Source: Zipacnadum sp036504235 (GTDB lineage Bacteria > Armatimonadota > Zipacnadia > Zipacnadales > Zipacnadaceae). From it: a stretch of DNA of 64,000 nt. Of the stretch, positions 25,864-35,047 are shown in pieces. The notes under the pieces were generated by a model. The model was not told the DNA's origin and did not search any database. It saw only the letters and a list, made by a program, of their open reading frames with translations. The position numbers were made by a program, and so were the translations under genes. The stretch lies in the NCBI GenBank assembly GCA_036504235.1, contig DASXVN010000006.1:62001-126000 (forward strand), read 5' to 3'. The first letter of the stretch is position 1; every line of letters begins with the position of its first letter.

Positions 25864-27342
25864 ATGATCAAGCGAGGCGCGGCGGCACAACTCATCCTGG
25901 TTCTGGTGATCCTGCTGGCGGCCGTTCTCATCGGCAAGGGCCTGAGCACGGGCAACCTCACGGCCCTGTTTATCCCCCTCGCCGCCGTGGTCTTGTTCCT
26001 CAGTCTCACCAGCCCCTGGCTTTCACTCCTCGCCTTTCTGCTGCTGTTCCTGCAGTTCCGCAGTTCCGCCGACATTACTCCCATGAAGCTGGGTACCCTG
26101 GGCTATATGGTACTGCTCTTCTTGCTGTCCTTCGCCAGTTTTTTGCGCGAACGGCGCTGGGACCGGACCGCGCGGTACACGACGACGCTGATCTTCGCTT
26201 TCTTGGCTTACCTCGGCCTGTCTTTAGGTATCGCCCGGGTCGGTGGCGTTAGCTTCAGCGATTGGGGCCGGGATGTCTTTCCGCTGGCTGCCCTGTGCGC
26301 GGCCGCGATCTTCGTGACCACCTTGCGGACGCAGCGACAGTGGACCCTGACCGCGATCGCGTTGTTGGTCGTGGTGGTCAACATGGGAGCCAGCGCCGCG
26401 GGGAATCTGGGAGGCCGCCTGGGAGACTGGGTCTTGGTGCCGGCGTTGGCGCAGTGGGACAGCACGCTCATCCCCGCGGCGCTCATCGCCATTGGCGCGG
26501 CGATGCTCCTCCAGGGGCGGAGGGTGAACTGGCCCTACGTCGGGGTGCTGGCGCTCGGGCTGCTTACGGCGGTTCTGACACCCACCCGCACGGTCTGGAT
26601 CTCGGCGGCCTTGACCTTGCTGGTGCTCCTCGCGGTGTCGGTGGGGCGGTTTCGCCGCTGGAGCGCGGCGCTCGGCCTCCTCCTCCTGGCCGGAGGGTTC
26701 GTGGGCGCCACCCTGCTTCTTTGGCAAAACTCGGGCCCGGATACTTCCTGGGGTGAGCAAACCGGCCGGTTCAGCACTCTCCAGAACCTCAACGAAGACC
26801 AGTCGGTCACGATCAGGAGAGACCAGTTGAACGAGGCGCTCAGGTTGTTTCGCTCCTCACCGATTATCGGGGTGGGCCTAGGCTATCAATATCGCTACAG
26901 CATCTCTTTCACCGACCGCTACGATGTGCCCACCAACTACAACCATTCCGACCTGGCCAATTCACTAGCCAAGATGGGCGTCCTGGGCACTGCTCTGATC
27001 TATGCGCTGCTGGTATTCGCCATTCTGGCGGCGGTGCGTCTGCAGCGCGTGGGAGTGCTGCCTCAGGACCGAGCCCTCGGGATGGCGGCGGAGGCCGCTC
27101 TGATTGTGGCGATTGTGATTGGCAACTCGACTCCCATGCTGCAGGAGAAGGGGAGCGCCTTTCTGCTCTCCCTGCTGGTGGGACTAGTCCTCGCGCGGCT
27201 GAACCTTCTCCAGGCGGCGCGGGCCGTCCGCCCGGAAGAACTCATGCTCCAGGGGGAGACCGCTCCCGGGGAACCTGGCCCGCCCGTCGCGGTGAACGAG
27301 GCGGCGACCCTCCCCGGGACCGGAGGTGATCCGTACCCATGA
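25864..27342 (+). CDS. O-antigen ligase/polymerase-like membrane protein (Wzy_C domain)
   Basis: A 492-residue protein with about eleven membrane helices, starting right after the N-terminus (AAQLILVLVILLAAVLIG). A large periplasmic loop follows helix 9 and contains ITIRRDQL-type and FRSSPIIGVGLGYQY segments, then YNHSDLANSLAKMG, whose His is in the position conserved in WaaL/Wzy_C proteins (usually HN). The C-terminal tail of about 50 residues is cytoplasmic and proline-rich. It either polymerises repeat units or ligates finished glycan to an acceptor in the periplasm. With an ABC exporter in the locus, the ligase role is the simpler reading. Confidence 0.85.
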   Translation: MIKRGAAAQLILVLVILLAAVLIGKGLSTGNLTALFIPLAAVVLFLSLTSPWLSLLAFLLLFLQFRSSADITPMKLGTLGYMVLLFLLSFASFLRERRWDRTARYTTTLIFAFLAYLGLSLGIARVGGVSFSDWGRDVFPLAALCAAAIFVTTLRTQRQWTLTAIALLVVVVNMGASAAGNLGGRLGDWVLVPALAQWDSTLIPAALIAIGAAMLLQGRRVNWPYVGVLALGLLTAVLTPTRTVWISAALTLLVLLAVSVGRFRRWSAALGLLLLAGGFVGATLLLWQNSGPDTSWGEQTGRFSTLQNLNEDQSVTIRRDQLNEALRLFRSSPIIGVGLGYQYRYSISFTDRYDVPTNYNHSDLANSLAKMGVLGTALIYALLVFAILAAVRLQRVGVLPQDRALGMAAEAALIVAIVIGNSTPMLQEKGSAFLLSLLVGLVLARLNLLQAARAVRPEELMLQGETAPGEPGPPVAVNEAATLPGTGGDPYP

Positions 27343-28259
27343 CGCCGCTCGACGTCGTTATCGTAACCTACAACGTGCGGGAACTGCTCCTGCCTTGCCT
27401 GGACTCGCTGGACGGACCGTCCCCCCGCGTCATCGTGGTGGACAATGCCTCCGCCGACGGCACGGTGGAAGCGTTGCGTTCCGGGGCGCCGCAGGTTATG
27501 GTGCTCGCCAACACGGAGAACGTCGGGTTCGCCCGGGCTAACAACCAGGCCTTGCGTCTGGTGGCGGAGCGGTACGTCTGCCTGCTGAACCCCGACACCG
27601 TGGTGCGACCCGGCGCCTTGGCCCGGCTGGTGGAGACGCTGGAGGCCCACCCGACTCTCGGCCTCGTCGGGCCTAAGCTGCTGAACCCCGACGGGAGTCT
27701 GCAGTCGGCCGGATTGCGGTTCCCCACCCTGGGAAGCTTGGCGGGCCAGCTAATCCCCTGGGAGCGCCGGCCCCGTCGCCCCCGAGCGAGCCGGGGTGAA
27801 GACGGGGGCGCCGTCGAGTGCGATTGGGTTATCGGGGCGTGTATGGTGATGCGCCGCGAGCTCCTCGACCAGGTGGGCCTGCTGGATGAGACCTACTTCA
27901 TGTATGGCGAGGAGAAGGACCTGTGCTATCGGGCGAAGCAGGCCGGCTGGGGGGTGGCCTGCGTGCCGTCGGCCGAGGTCATCCACTACGGCGGTCAAAG
28001 CGCCGAGCAAGTGCCGGTGCAGTCGTACCTGGCGTATCTGGATAGTCAGTTCCACTTCCTGGGCAAGTTCTATGCGGCCGGCTACCGGTGGCTGTTCGGG
28101 GCCACCACCTGGATCGGTTGCGGTCTTAGGCGTCTGGGCGGGCTGCTGCTGTCCCGAATCCGTCCGACCGAATGCGCCCACTGGCGCCAAAAAGCGGAGG
28201 TAGCGCGGGCCGGGGCGCAGGCGTGCGCGGCGCATCTTTGGGGGAGGCACCGGGTATGA
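27339..28259 (+). CDS. GT2 glycosyltransferase, WbbL/rhamnosyltransferase-like
   Basis: A 306-residue GT-A enzyme of the WbbL-like subfamily: DVVIVTYNVRELLLPCLDSL, IVVDNASADGT, VGFARANNQALR and the metal motif LLNPDTVVRPGALARLV, with VGPKLLNPDGSLQSAG. The acceptor block is FMYGEEKDLCYRAKQAGWGV. Family members such as WbbL transfer rhamnose to lipid-linked GlcNAc, so a rhamnose or similar deoxysugar is plausible here. A short hydrophobic/amphipathic C-terminal stretch may touch the membrane. The start overlaps the ligase by four bases. Confidence 0.9.
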   Translation: MTPLDVVIVTYNVRELLLPCLDSLDGPSPRVIVVDNASADGTVEALRSGAPQVMVLANTENVGFARANNQALRLVAERYVCLLNPDTVVRPGALARLVETLEAHPTLGLVGPKLLNPDGSLQSAGLRFPTLGSLAGQLIPWERRPRRPRASRGEDGGAVECDWVIGACMVMRRELLDQVGLLDETYFMYGEEKDLCYRAKQAGWGVACVPSAEVIHYGGQSAEQVPVQSYLAYLDSQFHFLGKFYAAGYRWLFGATTWIGCGLRRLGGLLLSRIRPTECAHWRQKAEVARAGAQACAAHLWGRHRV

Positions 28260-29134
28260 GAGAATCGTCTGCGGGGATCACTGCGTTGGTGCCGACCTTC
28301 AATGAGGAGGACAATATTCGCGCGTGCCTGGAGCATCTGACCTGGGTGGATCAGTTGATTGTCGTAGACTCCTTTAGCACGGATCGCACCCTGGAGATCG
28401 CCCGGGAGTTCACCGACGAGGTCGTTCAGCACGAGTACGTCAACTCTGCCACCCAGAAAAACTGGGCTTTGAGTACCCTACCCCTTCGGGGCCGGTGGAC
28501 GCTGATTGTGGACGCGGACGAGCGGATCGTCCCCGAGCTAGCGGAAGAGATCTTGCGGGTGGTTATCGACGACGACAGGGACTACGGGGGCTATTTCCTC
28601 AACCGGCGCAACTACTTCTTTGGGCACTGGATCCGCCACGCGGGCATGTACCCCAGTTGGAACCTTCGCCTCTTTCGCACGGGCGCCGCGCGGTACGAGA
28701 CCAAGGAGGTAGACGCCGACGTCTACCTGCTCGAGCCAGGCCGGGTCGGGTACCTGAAGCACGATATGGAGCACTACTCCTTCCGCTCCATCCAGGAGTG
28801 TGTGCGCAAGTTCGACCGCTACGCCGGCTGGGACGCCCATGAGAGAGCGAAGCCGCCCGCGGAGCAGGACGACCAGGCCGAGGTGGCGGGGGCCCTGGGG
28901 GGCACGCGCACCTGGGCGCGGCGCGTATTTGAGAAGCTGCCGGCCAAGCCCGTGGTAATCTTCCTGTATATGTACTTCCTCAAGCTCGGCTTCCTCGATG
29001 GGCGCGCCGGATTCGTCACCTGCGGCCTCTGGGCCGTCCGCGAGTTTCTTACCGAGGCCAAGCTCTGGGAGCTGCGCCAAGCGCAACTCCATGAGCTCCG
29101 CAAAGCGCGTTCCGCCGACGGGAGGCGCGGATGA
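28256..29134 (+). CDS. GT2 glycosyltransferase, WaaE/KdtX-like
   Basis: A 292-residue GT-A enzyme closest in motifs to the WaaE/KdtX core glycosyltransferase branch: ITALVPTFNEEDNIRACLEHL, LIVVDSFSTDRTLEIA, TQKNWAL and the metal motif LIVDADERIVPELAEEI. It also has the branch-typical MYPSWNLRLFRTGAARYE and HYSFRSIQECVRKFDRYA. A C-terminal hydrophobic helix (VVIFLYMYFLKLGFLDG) resembles the membrane-associated end of related enzymes. ATG 28256 is in an ATGA overlap; the in-frame upstream ATG is inside the previous gene. Confidence 0.9.
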   Translation: MRESSAGITALVPTFNEEDNIRACLEHLTWVDQLIVVDSFSTDRTLEIAREFTDEVVQHEYVNSATQKNWALSTLPLRGRWTLIVDADERIVPELAEEILRVVIDDDRDYGGYFLNRRNYFFGHWIRHAGMYPSWNLRLFRTGAARYETKEVDADVYLLEPGRVGYLKHDMEHYSFRSIQECVRKFDRYAGWDAHERAKPPAEQDDQAEVAGALGGTRTWARRVFEKLPAKPVVIFLYMYFLKLGFLDGRAGFVTCGLWAVREFLTEAKLWELRQAQLHELRKARSADGRRG

Positions 29135-30258
29135 GCGCGGTCCTGGCCGTGGACGCCCACAATCTCGCGCGGATCAGGTCGGGAGTCGAGGTGTATGCGG
29201 ACAATATCCTCCGGCATCTCGACGCCCCCCGATTCTCGTTTCGGCTGTTCAGTGACCTGCCGCTGGCGGAGCCGCCCGTCCAGGGCTACGAGATCCTGCC
29301 CCTGCCCTTCGCCTCGGGGGTGACGGGCCGCAACTACGTCGGTCCGCTGTGGTTTCATTGGACTTTGGCTCGCCAGGCGGCTCGGATCCGCGCCGATCTG
29401 TTGTGGTCGCCGTACTTCTTCGTCCCCCTGGGCTCCTCCGTCCCGACCGTGGCGACCATCCACGACACCGCTCCTCTCGATTCGCGATCGAGGAGCTATC
29501 CTCCGGTGTGGCGGCGCTACTTTCTGTGGATGCTCGCACACAGCGCCCGCCACGCGCGTCACATAATCGTGCCCTCTCAGCGGATTGCCGACAACTTGCA
29601 GCATGCTTTCGGGACGCCGGGCGAACGGATCAGCGTGATTCCGCACGGCGTTGCCCCGGAGTTCTTCGCGCCGGCCGAGCCCGCCGCGGCGACCCGGTTG
29701 CGCGCCGCTCTGGGGATCGACGGCCGGTTCATCCTGTTTGTCGGCAGCCTGGGGGATCGGAAGAATGTCATCACGCTCGTGCGAGCCTATGCCCAGTTGC
29801 CGCCCGAGTTGCAGCATGAGTGCCAGCTAGTGATCGTCGGGCCGGGCGGAAGCGACGAAGCCCTGGTGCGGGGCTTCCTCCGCGAGGCGAAGCTCGGCGG
29901 GCGCGTGATCCTGGCCGGCTACCTCGAGCCGCGCGATCTCGTCGAGCTCTACAAGGCCGCCGAACTGCTGGCCTTCCCCTCCCTGTCCGAGAGCTTCGGG
30001 CTACCGGTCGTGGAGGCCATGGCCGCCGGAACGCCGGTGCTTACCTCCAATACGTCGTCGTTGCCCGACACCGCCGGGGACGCCGCCTGGCTGCTGGACC
30101 CTACCGACGTGCCGCGATGGACCGACGCGCTGCAGCGGACGCTGACCGAGGAGTCGCTCCGGGCGGACCTGCGCCAGCGCGGCCTGGCGCGCGCGCGCCT
30201 CTATTCCTGGCCGGAGGCCGCCCGCCGCCATGTCGAAGTCTTCGAGGCGTGCCTATGA
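29131..30258 (+). CDS. GT4 family glycosyltransferase
   Basis: A 375-residue GT-B enzyme with the opening VLAVDAHNLARIRSGVEVYADN, then VATIHDTAPLD and RHIIVPSQRIADNLQ. The donor half has FILFVGSLGDRKNVITLVRAYAQL, PSLSESFGLPVVEAMAAGTPVLTS and SLPDTAGDAAWLLDP. The layout matches the same mannosyltransferase-like subgroup as the gene at 24702, and the two may be distant paralogues. It is coupled to both neighbours by ATGA overlaps. Confidence 0.92.
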   Translation: MSAVLAVDAHNLARIRSGVEVYADNILRHLDAPRFSFRLFSDLPLAEPPVQGYEILPLPFASGVTGRNYVGPLWFHWTLARQAARIRADLLWSPYFFVPLGSSVPTVATIHDTAPLDSRSRSYPPVWRRYFLWMLAHSARHARHIIVPSQRIADNLQHAFGTPGERISVIPHGVAPEFFAPAEPAAATRLRAALGIDGRFILFVGSLGDRKNVITLVRAYAQLPPELQHECQLVIVGPGGSDEALVRGFLREAKLGGRVILAGYLEPRDLVELYKAAELLAFPSLSESFGLPVVEAMAAGTPVLTSNTSSLPDTAGDAAWLLDPTDVPRWTDALQRTLTEESLRADLRQRGLARARLYSWPEAARRHVEVFEACL

Positions 30259-31271
30259 GCGGCTCCCCGGACGGCCCGATGAAACTGAGCGTCATCGTCC
30301 CCGTCCGCGATGAGGCCGACAGCATTGGCGCGCTGCTGGAATTCTGTGCCGCCCACGGCGACCCGGCGATGGAGGTGCTGGTCATTGACGGAAGGTCCCA
30401 GGATGGAACGCGGGAGGTGGTGTCGGCGTGGACCCAGCGGGATTGCCGGGTGCGGCTGATTGACAATCCGGACCTCGTCGTCACCACGGCCCTGAATCTG
30501 GGCCTGGCGGCAGCCACCGGCGACGTCCTCATGCGGCTCGATGCTCACGCTCAGTACGCTCCTGACTATATCGAACAATGCCTCCAGGTGCTCGAAGAGA
30601 CGGGCGCGGGCAACGTCGGCGGGGCCGCCCGACCGCTCTCCGACGGGTCCTACCGGGGAGACCTGATCCGGGCGCTGCACCTGAGCCCCTTCGGCATTGG
30701 CGCCGCCCGCTTTCGCCGGGAGGGCGCCGAGGGCCCCGTGGATACGGTCTGGCCGGGCTGCTGGCGCCGCGCCGCCCTGGAGGCCGCCGGCATGCACGTA
30801 CGCGAGGACCTACCCCGCAGCGAGGACCTCGAACTGAACGCGCGCGTGCGCGGGGCCGGCTGGGAGATCTACCTCAGCCCGCAGATCAAGGCCTACTACC
30901 AACCCCGGAAGAGTCTGGGGGCGCTGCTCCGGCAGAACTTCGCGAACGGCGTCGGCGTCCTTCACACCCTGAAGGCGGGGCGGGGGGGCGTGTCCCCCCG
31001 GCATCTGGCCCCGCTGGCCATGGTGCTGGGAGTATTGGGTCTGGGCGCAGTCGGATTCGCCTGGCGACCTGCGTGGCTACTGCTGGCGGGATTTGTGGCG
31101 CTGCACTTGACCCTGGGCCTGGTCTTTGCGGCGAAAGCCGTCTGGCCCCGGCCGGCCCGCCTCTGGCCCGCCCTGCCCGGCGCCTTCTTCCTGCTGCATC
31201 TAAGCTATGGTCTGGGGTCGTTGTGGGGAGGCCTCTCCCGGCCCCGGCCAGCCCGGGGGAGCGCGCCATGA
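30255..31271 (+). CDS. GT2 glycosyltransferase, ExoA-like
   Basis: A 338-residue membrane-bound GT2 enzyme. The catalytic domain shows LSVIVPVRDEADSIGALLEF, VLVIDGRSQDGTREVV and the block VLMRLDAHAQYAPDYIEQCL that is typical of ExoA, the succinoglycan glucosyltransferase. The acceptor-side LPRSEDLELNARVRGAGWEIY follows, and about three C-terminal membrane helices close it (MVLGVLGLGAVGFAW, LLAGFVALHLTLGLVFA). ATG 30255 overlaps the previous stop by four bases. ExoA-like function would be addition of one hexose; the actual donor is unknown. Confidence 0.9.
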   Translation: MSGSPDGPMKLSVIVPVRDEADSIGALLEFCAAHGDPAMEVLVIDGRSQDGTREVVSAWTQRDCRVRLIDNPDLVVTTALNLGLAAATGDVLMRLDAHAQYAPDYIEQCLQVLEETGAGNVGGAARPLSDGSYRGDLIRALHLSPFGIGAARFRREGAEGPVDTVWPGCWRRAALEAAGMHVREDLPRSEDLELNARVRGAGWEIYLSPQIKAYYQPRKSLGALLRQNFANGVGVLHTLKAGRGGVSPRHLAPLAMVLGVLGLGAVGFAWRPAWLLLAGFVALHLTLGLVFAAKAVWPRPARLWPALPGAFFLLHLSYGLGSLWGGLSRPRPARGSAP

Positions 31272-32206
31272 CGACCACCGCGGCGCGGTTTCCGGACCAC
31301 CGGTCGTTCGCCTTCTCCATCTTCGACGATACGGATCTCGCCACGGAAGCCAACGTGGGTCCGGTATATCGCCTGCTGGCCGATCTCGGCGTGCGCGCAA
31401 CTAAGTCGGTGTGGCCGCTAGCCTGCGTCCCCGAGGCGCCCTTGGGCGGCGAGACCCTGCAGGACGGGGGCTATCTCCGCTTCATTCGCTGGCTGCAGGC
31501 TGAGGGCTTCGAGATCGGTTTCCATAATGCGCGCAATTTCGACGCGCCCCGCGAGCTGACCCGGCAGGGCCTGGACACCTTTGCGCAACTGCTCGGAGCC
31601 TATCCGCGCACGCACTGCAATCATGAGGACAACCGCGACAACCTCTACTGGGGCGCAGACCGCCTGCGCCCGGGGCTCCTGCGCGCCGGCTACAACCTGG
31701 CCACGCGCGGGCGCTATCGTCGCCGTTTTGAGGGGCACCTTGAGAGTTCTCCCTACTTCTGGGGCGATCTTTGTCGCGAGCACGTGGACTACGTACGCAA
31801 TTTTGTGTTCGGCGAGATCAACCTGGACCGCCTCAACCCGACCCTGCCCTACCATGACCCGGCTAAGCCCTACGTGAAAGCCTGGTTCAGCAGCAGTGAG
31901 GGGGGCACGGTGGACAGCTTCTGCCGACTGCTCAGCGAAGCGAACCAGGACCGGCTCGAGGCCGAGGGGGGGGTATGCATCGTCTACACCCATTTCGCCA
32001 AGGGGTTCAGTGCCGGCGGCGAGGTACACCCCCAGTTCGCCGCCCTGCTGCGCCGACTCGCGCGCCGGCCGGGTTGGTTCGTACCGGTAGCGACGCTCCT
32101 GGACCATCTGCAAGCCGGCCCGCAGGCGCGCCCGATACCCAACCAGGAACTGCGTCGCATGGAGCGCGCCTGGTTCTCCCACAAACTACGCCACGGGGCA
32201 AGCTAG
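31268..32206 (+). CDS. polysaccharide-deacetylase-like protein
   Basis: A 312-residue protein related to the CE4 (NodB) fold. It has FSIFDDTDLATE (DD-type metal motif), GFEIGFHNARNFDAPRELTRQG (HN-type histidine in the position of the second metal motif), HCNHEDNRDN and a late VYTHFAKGF. The spacing differs from classical NodB, so activity is less certain than for the 19666 gene. Related WbmS-like proteins occur in O-antigen loci of Bordetella and others. No signal peptide is present. The start is in an ATGA overlap and the end is 18 bases before the next gene. Confidence 0.7.
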   Translation: MTTTAARFPDHRSFAFSIFDDTDLATEANVGPVYRLLADLGVRATKSVWPLACVPEAPLGGETLQDGGYLRFIRWLQAEGFEIGFHNARNFDAPRELTRQGLDTFAQLLGAYPRTHCNHEDNRDNLYWGADRLRPGLLRAGYNLATRGRYRRRFEGHLESSPYFWGDLCREHVDYVRNFVFGEINLDRLNPTLPYHDPAKPYVKAWFSSSEGGTVDSFCRLLSEANQDRLEAEGGVCIVYTHFAKGFSAGGEVHPQFAALLRRLARRPGWFVPVATLLDHLQAGPQARPIPNQELRRMERAWFSHKLRHGAS

Positions 32207-32224
32207 AGACCTAGTCAAACGCTT

Positions 32225-33244
32225 ATGTATGAACTGCACGAGGTCAATTTCAGTTCGGGGCCGGATTGGGACGCCGAGATAGCTCGGTTCGACCTCCGGC
32301 ATGTCTACCATCGCGCGGCCTGGCTCGACTTCATCGAGCAGACCCAGCCCGTTACCCGCCGGATCTACGGCCTTTACGAAGCCGACGAGTTGATCGGATA
32401 CCTGCCCGGCTTCGTCCTGAGGAAAGGGCCGGTGCGCATCTTCGGCTCTCCCTTCCCCGGCTGGAACACCGCCTATATGGGGCCGGTGGTGAACTCCACG
32501 GTGGACTCGGCGGAGCTCTTCCGGGCCCTCGCCGCCACCATGAAGCGTGATCGTTTCGCTCATGCCGAGATCCAGCATCCCGCGCTGGACTGCACCGGGG
32601 CGCCGGCGGCAGGCTTTCGCCCCTATTCCTCCCAAACCCAGATTGCCGACGTGGGGGCCACTCCGGAGGAGATACTCCAGAGCTTCGGCAAGGGGGCCCG
32701 GTATGATGTCCGCATGGCTCTGCGGCGAGGGCTGGAGGCCGTCGTTACTACGGACCCGGCGTTCGTGGACGTGTATTACGACCAGTTGCGCGATGTGTTC
32801 GGCAAGTATGGCACGGAACCGACCTACTCCCGACAGCGAGTGCGGGCGCTCTGGGAGAACCTGATGCCCACCGGCACTATTATCTGCACCAAGATAATGA
32901 AAGACGATCGGTGTCTGGCCACGGGCATAGACCTGGTGGGTAATGGCTGGCTGCACGCTTTCGGTTCCGCGTCCTTTCAGAACTACAGCGACCTGAAGTG
33001 CTGTCCCAACGACCTCTGCCGCTACCATGCCTTCCTCCAGGCCTCGCGCCGGGGCCTCTCCAAGTACGACATGACGGGGTACCGCGCTTACAAGCGGAAG
33101 TTCGGGGCGCAGGTCGTAGACATACCCGTGCAGATTCGGAGCAACGCCCTGCTGCGTGCGGGGCGGGAGCTTTTCCGGAGACTGCATATGGCCGGGATGC
33201 GCCGGCGAGGTCGTGTCACCCCGCGAGGAGGCGAGGGCGCCTAG
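32225..33244 (+). CDS. FemAB/GNAT-like acyltransferase
   Basis: A 339-residue protein resembling the FemAB-like peptidoglycan-bridge or lipid-II transferase group within the GNAT superfamily. It opens DFSSGP-type with DWDAEIARFDLRHVYHRAAWLDFIE, and has RIYGLYEADELIGYLPGFVL, SFGKGARYDVRMALRRGLE (the STRRxI-like linker) and CCPNDLCRYHAFLQASRRGLSKYDMTGYRAYKRKFG. This end block (FKxxFG) is the family marker. In exopolysaccharide loci these proteins are thought to add amino-acid or acyl groups. The following gene starts within its stop codon (TAGTG). Confidence 0.82.
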   Translation: MYELHEVNFSSGPDWDAEIARFDLRHVYHRAAWLDFIEQTQPVTRRIYGLYEADELIGYLPGFVLRKGPVRIFGSPFPGWNTAYMGPVVNSTVDSAELFRALAATMKRDRFAHAEIQHPALDCTGAPAAGFRPYSSQTQIADVGATPEEILQSFGKGARYDVRMALRRGLEAVVTTDPAFVDVYYDQLRDVFGKYGTEPTYSRQRVRALWENLMPTGTIICTKIMKDDRCLATGIDLVGNGWLHAFGSASFQNYSDLKCCPNDLCRYHAFLQASRRGLSKYDMTGYRAYKRKFGAQVVDIPVQIRSNALLRAGRELFRRLHMAGMRRRGRVTPRGGEGA

Positions 33245-33864
33245 TGAACCCCCGCCCGGCGACAACCGTCGGCCTCTACCGGCGCGGCGGAAAGCGTCTC
33301 TTTGACGCGGTCGGCGCGGGCGTGGGGCTGCTGCTCGTGGGCCTGCCCCTCGGCGTTTTGTCTTTGCTGGTCTGGATCAGCACCGGTCCCCCGGTCTTCT
33401 TCACCCAAGACCGCGTGGGCCGCGGCGGCCGCCTCTTTCGGGTCTGGAAATTCCGCACCATGGCCGTTCGTCCGCCCGGGGACAGCCCGGTCACCGTGGC
33501 TGGCGACGCCCGGCTCACGCCGGTGGGCGGCTTCCTGCGGCGCTGGAAGCTCGATGAACTGCCGCAGTTGGCGAACGTCCTGGTCGGCGAGATGAGTCTG
33601 GTCGGCCCGCGCCCCGATGTGCCGGGCTACGCCGACCGCCTCCAGGGTCCGGAGCGCCGGATTCTCGAGCTGCGCCCCGGCCTGACCGGACCCGCAAGTT
33701 TGGCCTATCGCCACGAAGAGGAAATCCTGGCTCAGGTCCCTGATCCGGTCCGGTACAACGACGAAGTGATCTGGCCGGATAAGGTTCGTCTGAACCTCAA
33801 GTATCTGGAAGACTGTTCTTTGCGGACGGATCTGCGGATCATTTGGCGGACGATCTTCCGCTGA
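33244..33864 (+). CDS. small polyprenyl-phosphate sugar phosphotransferase (PglC/EpsL-type)
   Basis: A 206-residue monotopic phosphoglycosyl transferase. It has the family's re-entrant helix (KRLFDAVGAGVGLLLVGLPLGVLSLLVW), FFTQDRVGRGGRLFRVWKFRTM, the catalytic Asp-Glu dyad in RWKLDELPQLANVLVGEM and SLVGPRPDVPGY. It lacks the N-terminal membrane domain of WbaP/WcaJ and so matches the small PglC form. It transfers a sugar-1-phosphate to undecaprenyl phosphate and thus starts the repeat unit. The GTG start shares a base with the previous stop. Its partner genes (dehydratase 4520, aminotransferase 33896) suggest a diacetamido sugar as the first residue. Confidence 0.92.
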   Translation: MNPRPATTVGLYRRGGKRLFDAVGAGVGLLLVGLPLGVLSLLVWISTGPPVFFTQDRVGRGGRLFRVWKFRTMAVRPPGDSPVTVAGDARLTPVGGFLRRWKLDELPQLANVLVGEMSLVGPRPDVPGYADRLQGPERRILELRPGLTGPASLAYRHEEEILAQVPDPVRYNDEVIWPDKVRLNLKYLEDCSLRTDLRIIWRTIFR

Positions 33865-33895
33865 TTCGAGCCGTCTCGGCCGCCTAAAGGAAGCC

Positions 33896-35047
33896 ATGGA
33901 AAATATCCCCTTGTCTCAACCCGACGTAACGGAGGCCGACGTGCAGGCCGTCGTGGACGTGCTCCGGACCCCCTGGCTGTCGCTGGGGCCCAAGCTGCCC
34001 GAGTTCGAGGAAAAGCTGGCGGACTATGTCGGCTGCCGGTACGCGGTTGCCGTCAACAGTGGCACCAGCGCCTTGCACCTGATCGTCCGCTCCCTGGGGA
34101 TAGGGGAGGGAGACGAGGTCATCACCAGTCCCTTCAGCTTCGTCGCCTCAACCAATTGCCTCCTCTACGAGCGCGCCCGACCCGTGTTCGTGGACATTGA
34201 CCGCCGGAGTCTCAACCTCGATGTGGGTCGGATTGAGGCGGCCCTCACTCCCCGCACCCGAGCAATCCTGGCCGTGGATGTCTTTGGTCGTCCCGCGGAC
34301 TGGAACGCGCTGCGCCAACTGGCTGCCCGCCATGATCTGTTACTCATCGAGGACAGTTGCGAGGCGCTGGGGGCTCGGTACCGGCTGGCCGGGGGCGACT
34401 GGGCGCGCTGCGGCTCCCTGGGGGAGGCGGGATGCTTCGCCTTCTACCCCAACAAACAGATGACCACCGGCGAGGGCGGCATGATCGTGACCGACCGCGA
34501 GGACCTGGCCGCGCTCTGCCGCAGCCTGCGCAACCAGGGCCGCGACGAGGGGGCGGGGTGGCTACAGCATGCCCGGCTCGGGTTCAACTATCGGCTCTCA
34601 GATATCAACTGTGCGCTGGGCCTCGCCCAGTTGGAGCGTCTGGAGGAAATACTCGCTGCCCGCCGGCAGGTGGCCGCCTGGTACGCCGAGGCCCTGGCGG
34701 AGCTGCCTGATTTCGAGGTCCCGCCGCCGGAGCCGGGCGCCGAGATCAGTTGGTTTGTCTACGTGGTCCGCCTGGCTGCCGAGTACACGCGAGCCGACCG
34801 CGACGCCCTCCTGACTGGTCTGCGGGAGCGGGGCGTGGGCTGCAATAATTACTTCTCTCCGATTCACCTGCAACCGTATATACGGGACGCCTTCGGGTAC
34901 CGAGAAGGCGACTTTCCGGTCACGGAGGCCGTGTCCGCCCAGACGATAGCCCTACCCTTCCACACCCGACTGACGGAGAGGGAGGTCCGGGAGGTCGCGC
35001 GGCTCCTGGGTGAGGTGCGCTCCCGCCTCCGAGGAGTGAGCCGGTGA
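33896..35047 (+). CDS. DegT/DnrJ/EryC1/StrS sugar aminotransferase
   Basis: A 383-residue PLP-dependent aminotransferase of the PglE/EpsN type, which aminates a 4-keto nucleotide sugar. It opens IPLSQPDVTEADVQAVVDVL and has AVAVNSGTSALHL, TSPFSFVASTNCLLYE, the cofactor Asp in LLIEDSCEALGA (Asp153) and the Schiff-base lysine in FYPNKQMTTGEGG (Lys187). The C-terminal segment NNYFSPIHLQPYIRD completes the fold. AAAGGAAG precedes the ATG. Together with the CapD-type dehydratase it forms a pair that would make UDP-4-amino-4,6-dideoxy-GlcNAc or a relative. Confidence 0.93.
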   Translation: MENIPLSQPDVTEADVQAVVDVLRTPWLSLGPKLPEFEEKLADYVGCRYAVAVNSGTSALHLIVRSLGIGEGDEVITSPFSFVASTNCLLYERARPVFVDIDRRSLNLDVGRIEAALTPRTRAILAVDVFGRPADWNALRQLAARHDLLLIEDSCEALGARYRLAGGDWARCGSLGEAGCFAFYPNKQMTTGEGGMIVTDREDLAALCRSLRNQGRDEGAGWLQHARLGFNYRLSDINCALGLAQLERLEEILAARRQVAAWYAEALAELPDFEVPPPEPGAEISWFVYVVRLAAEYTRADRDALLTGLRERGVGCNNYFSPIHLQPYIRDAFGYREGDFPVTEAVSAQTIALPFHTRLTEREVREVARLLGEVRSRLRGVSR

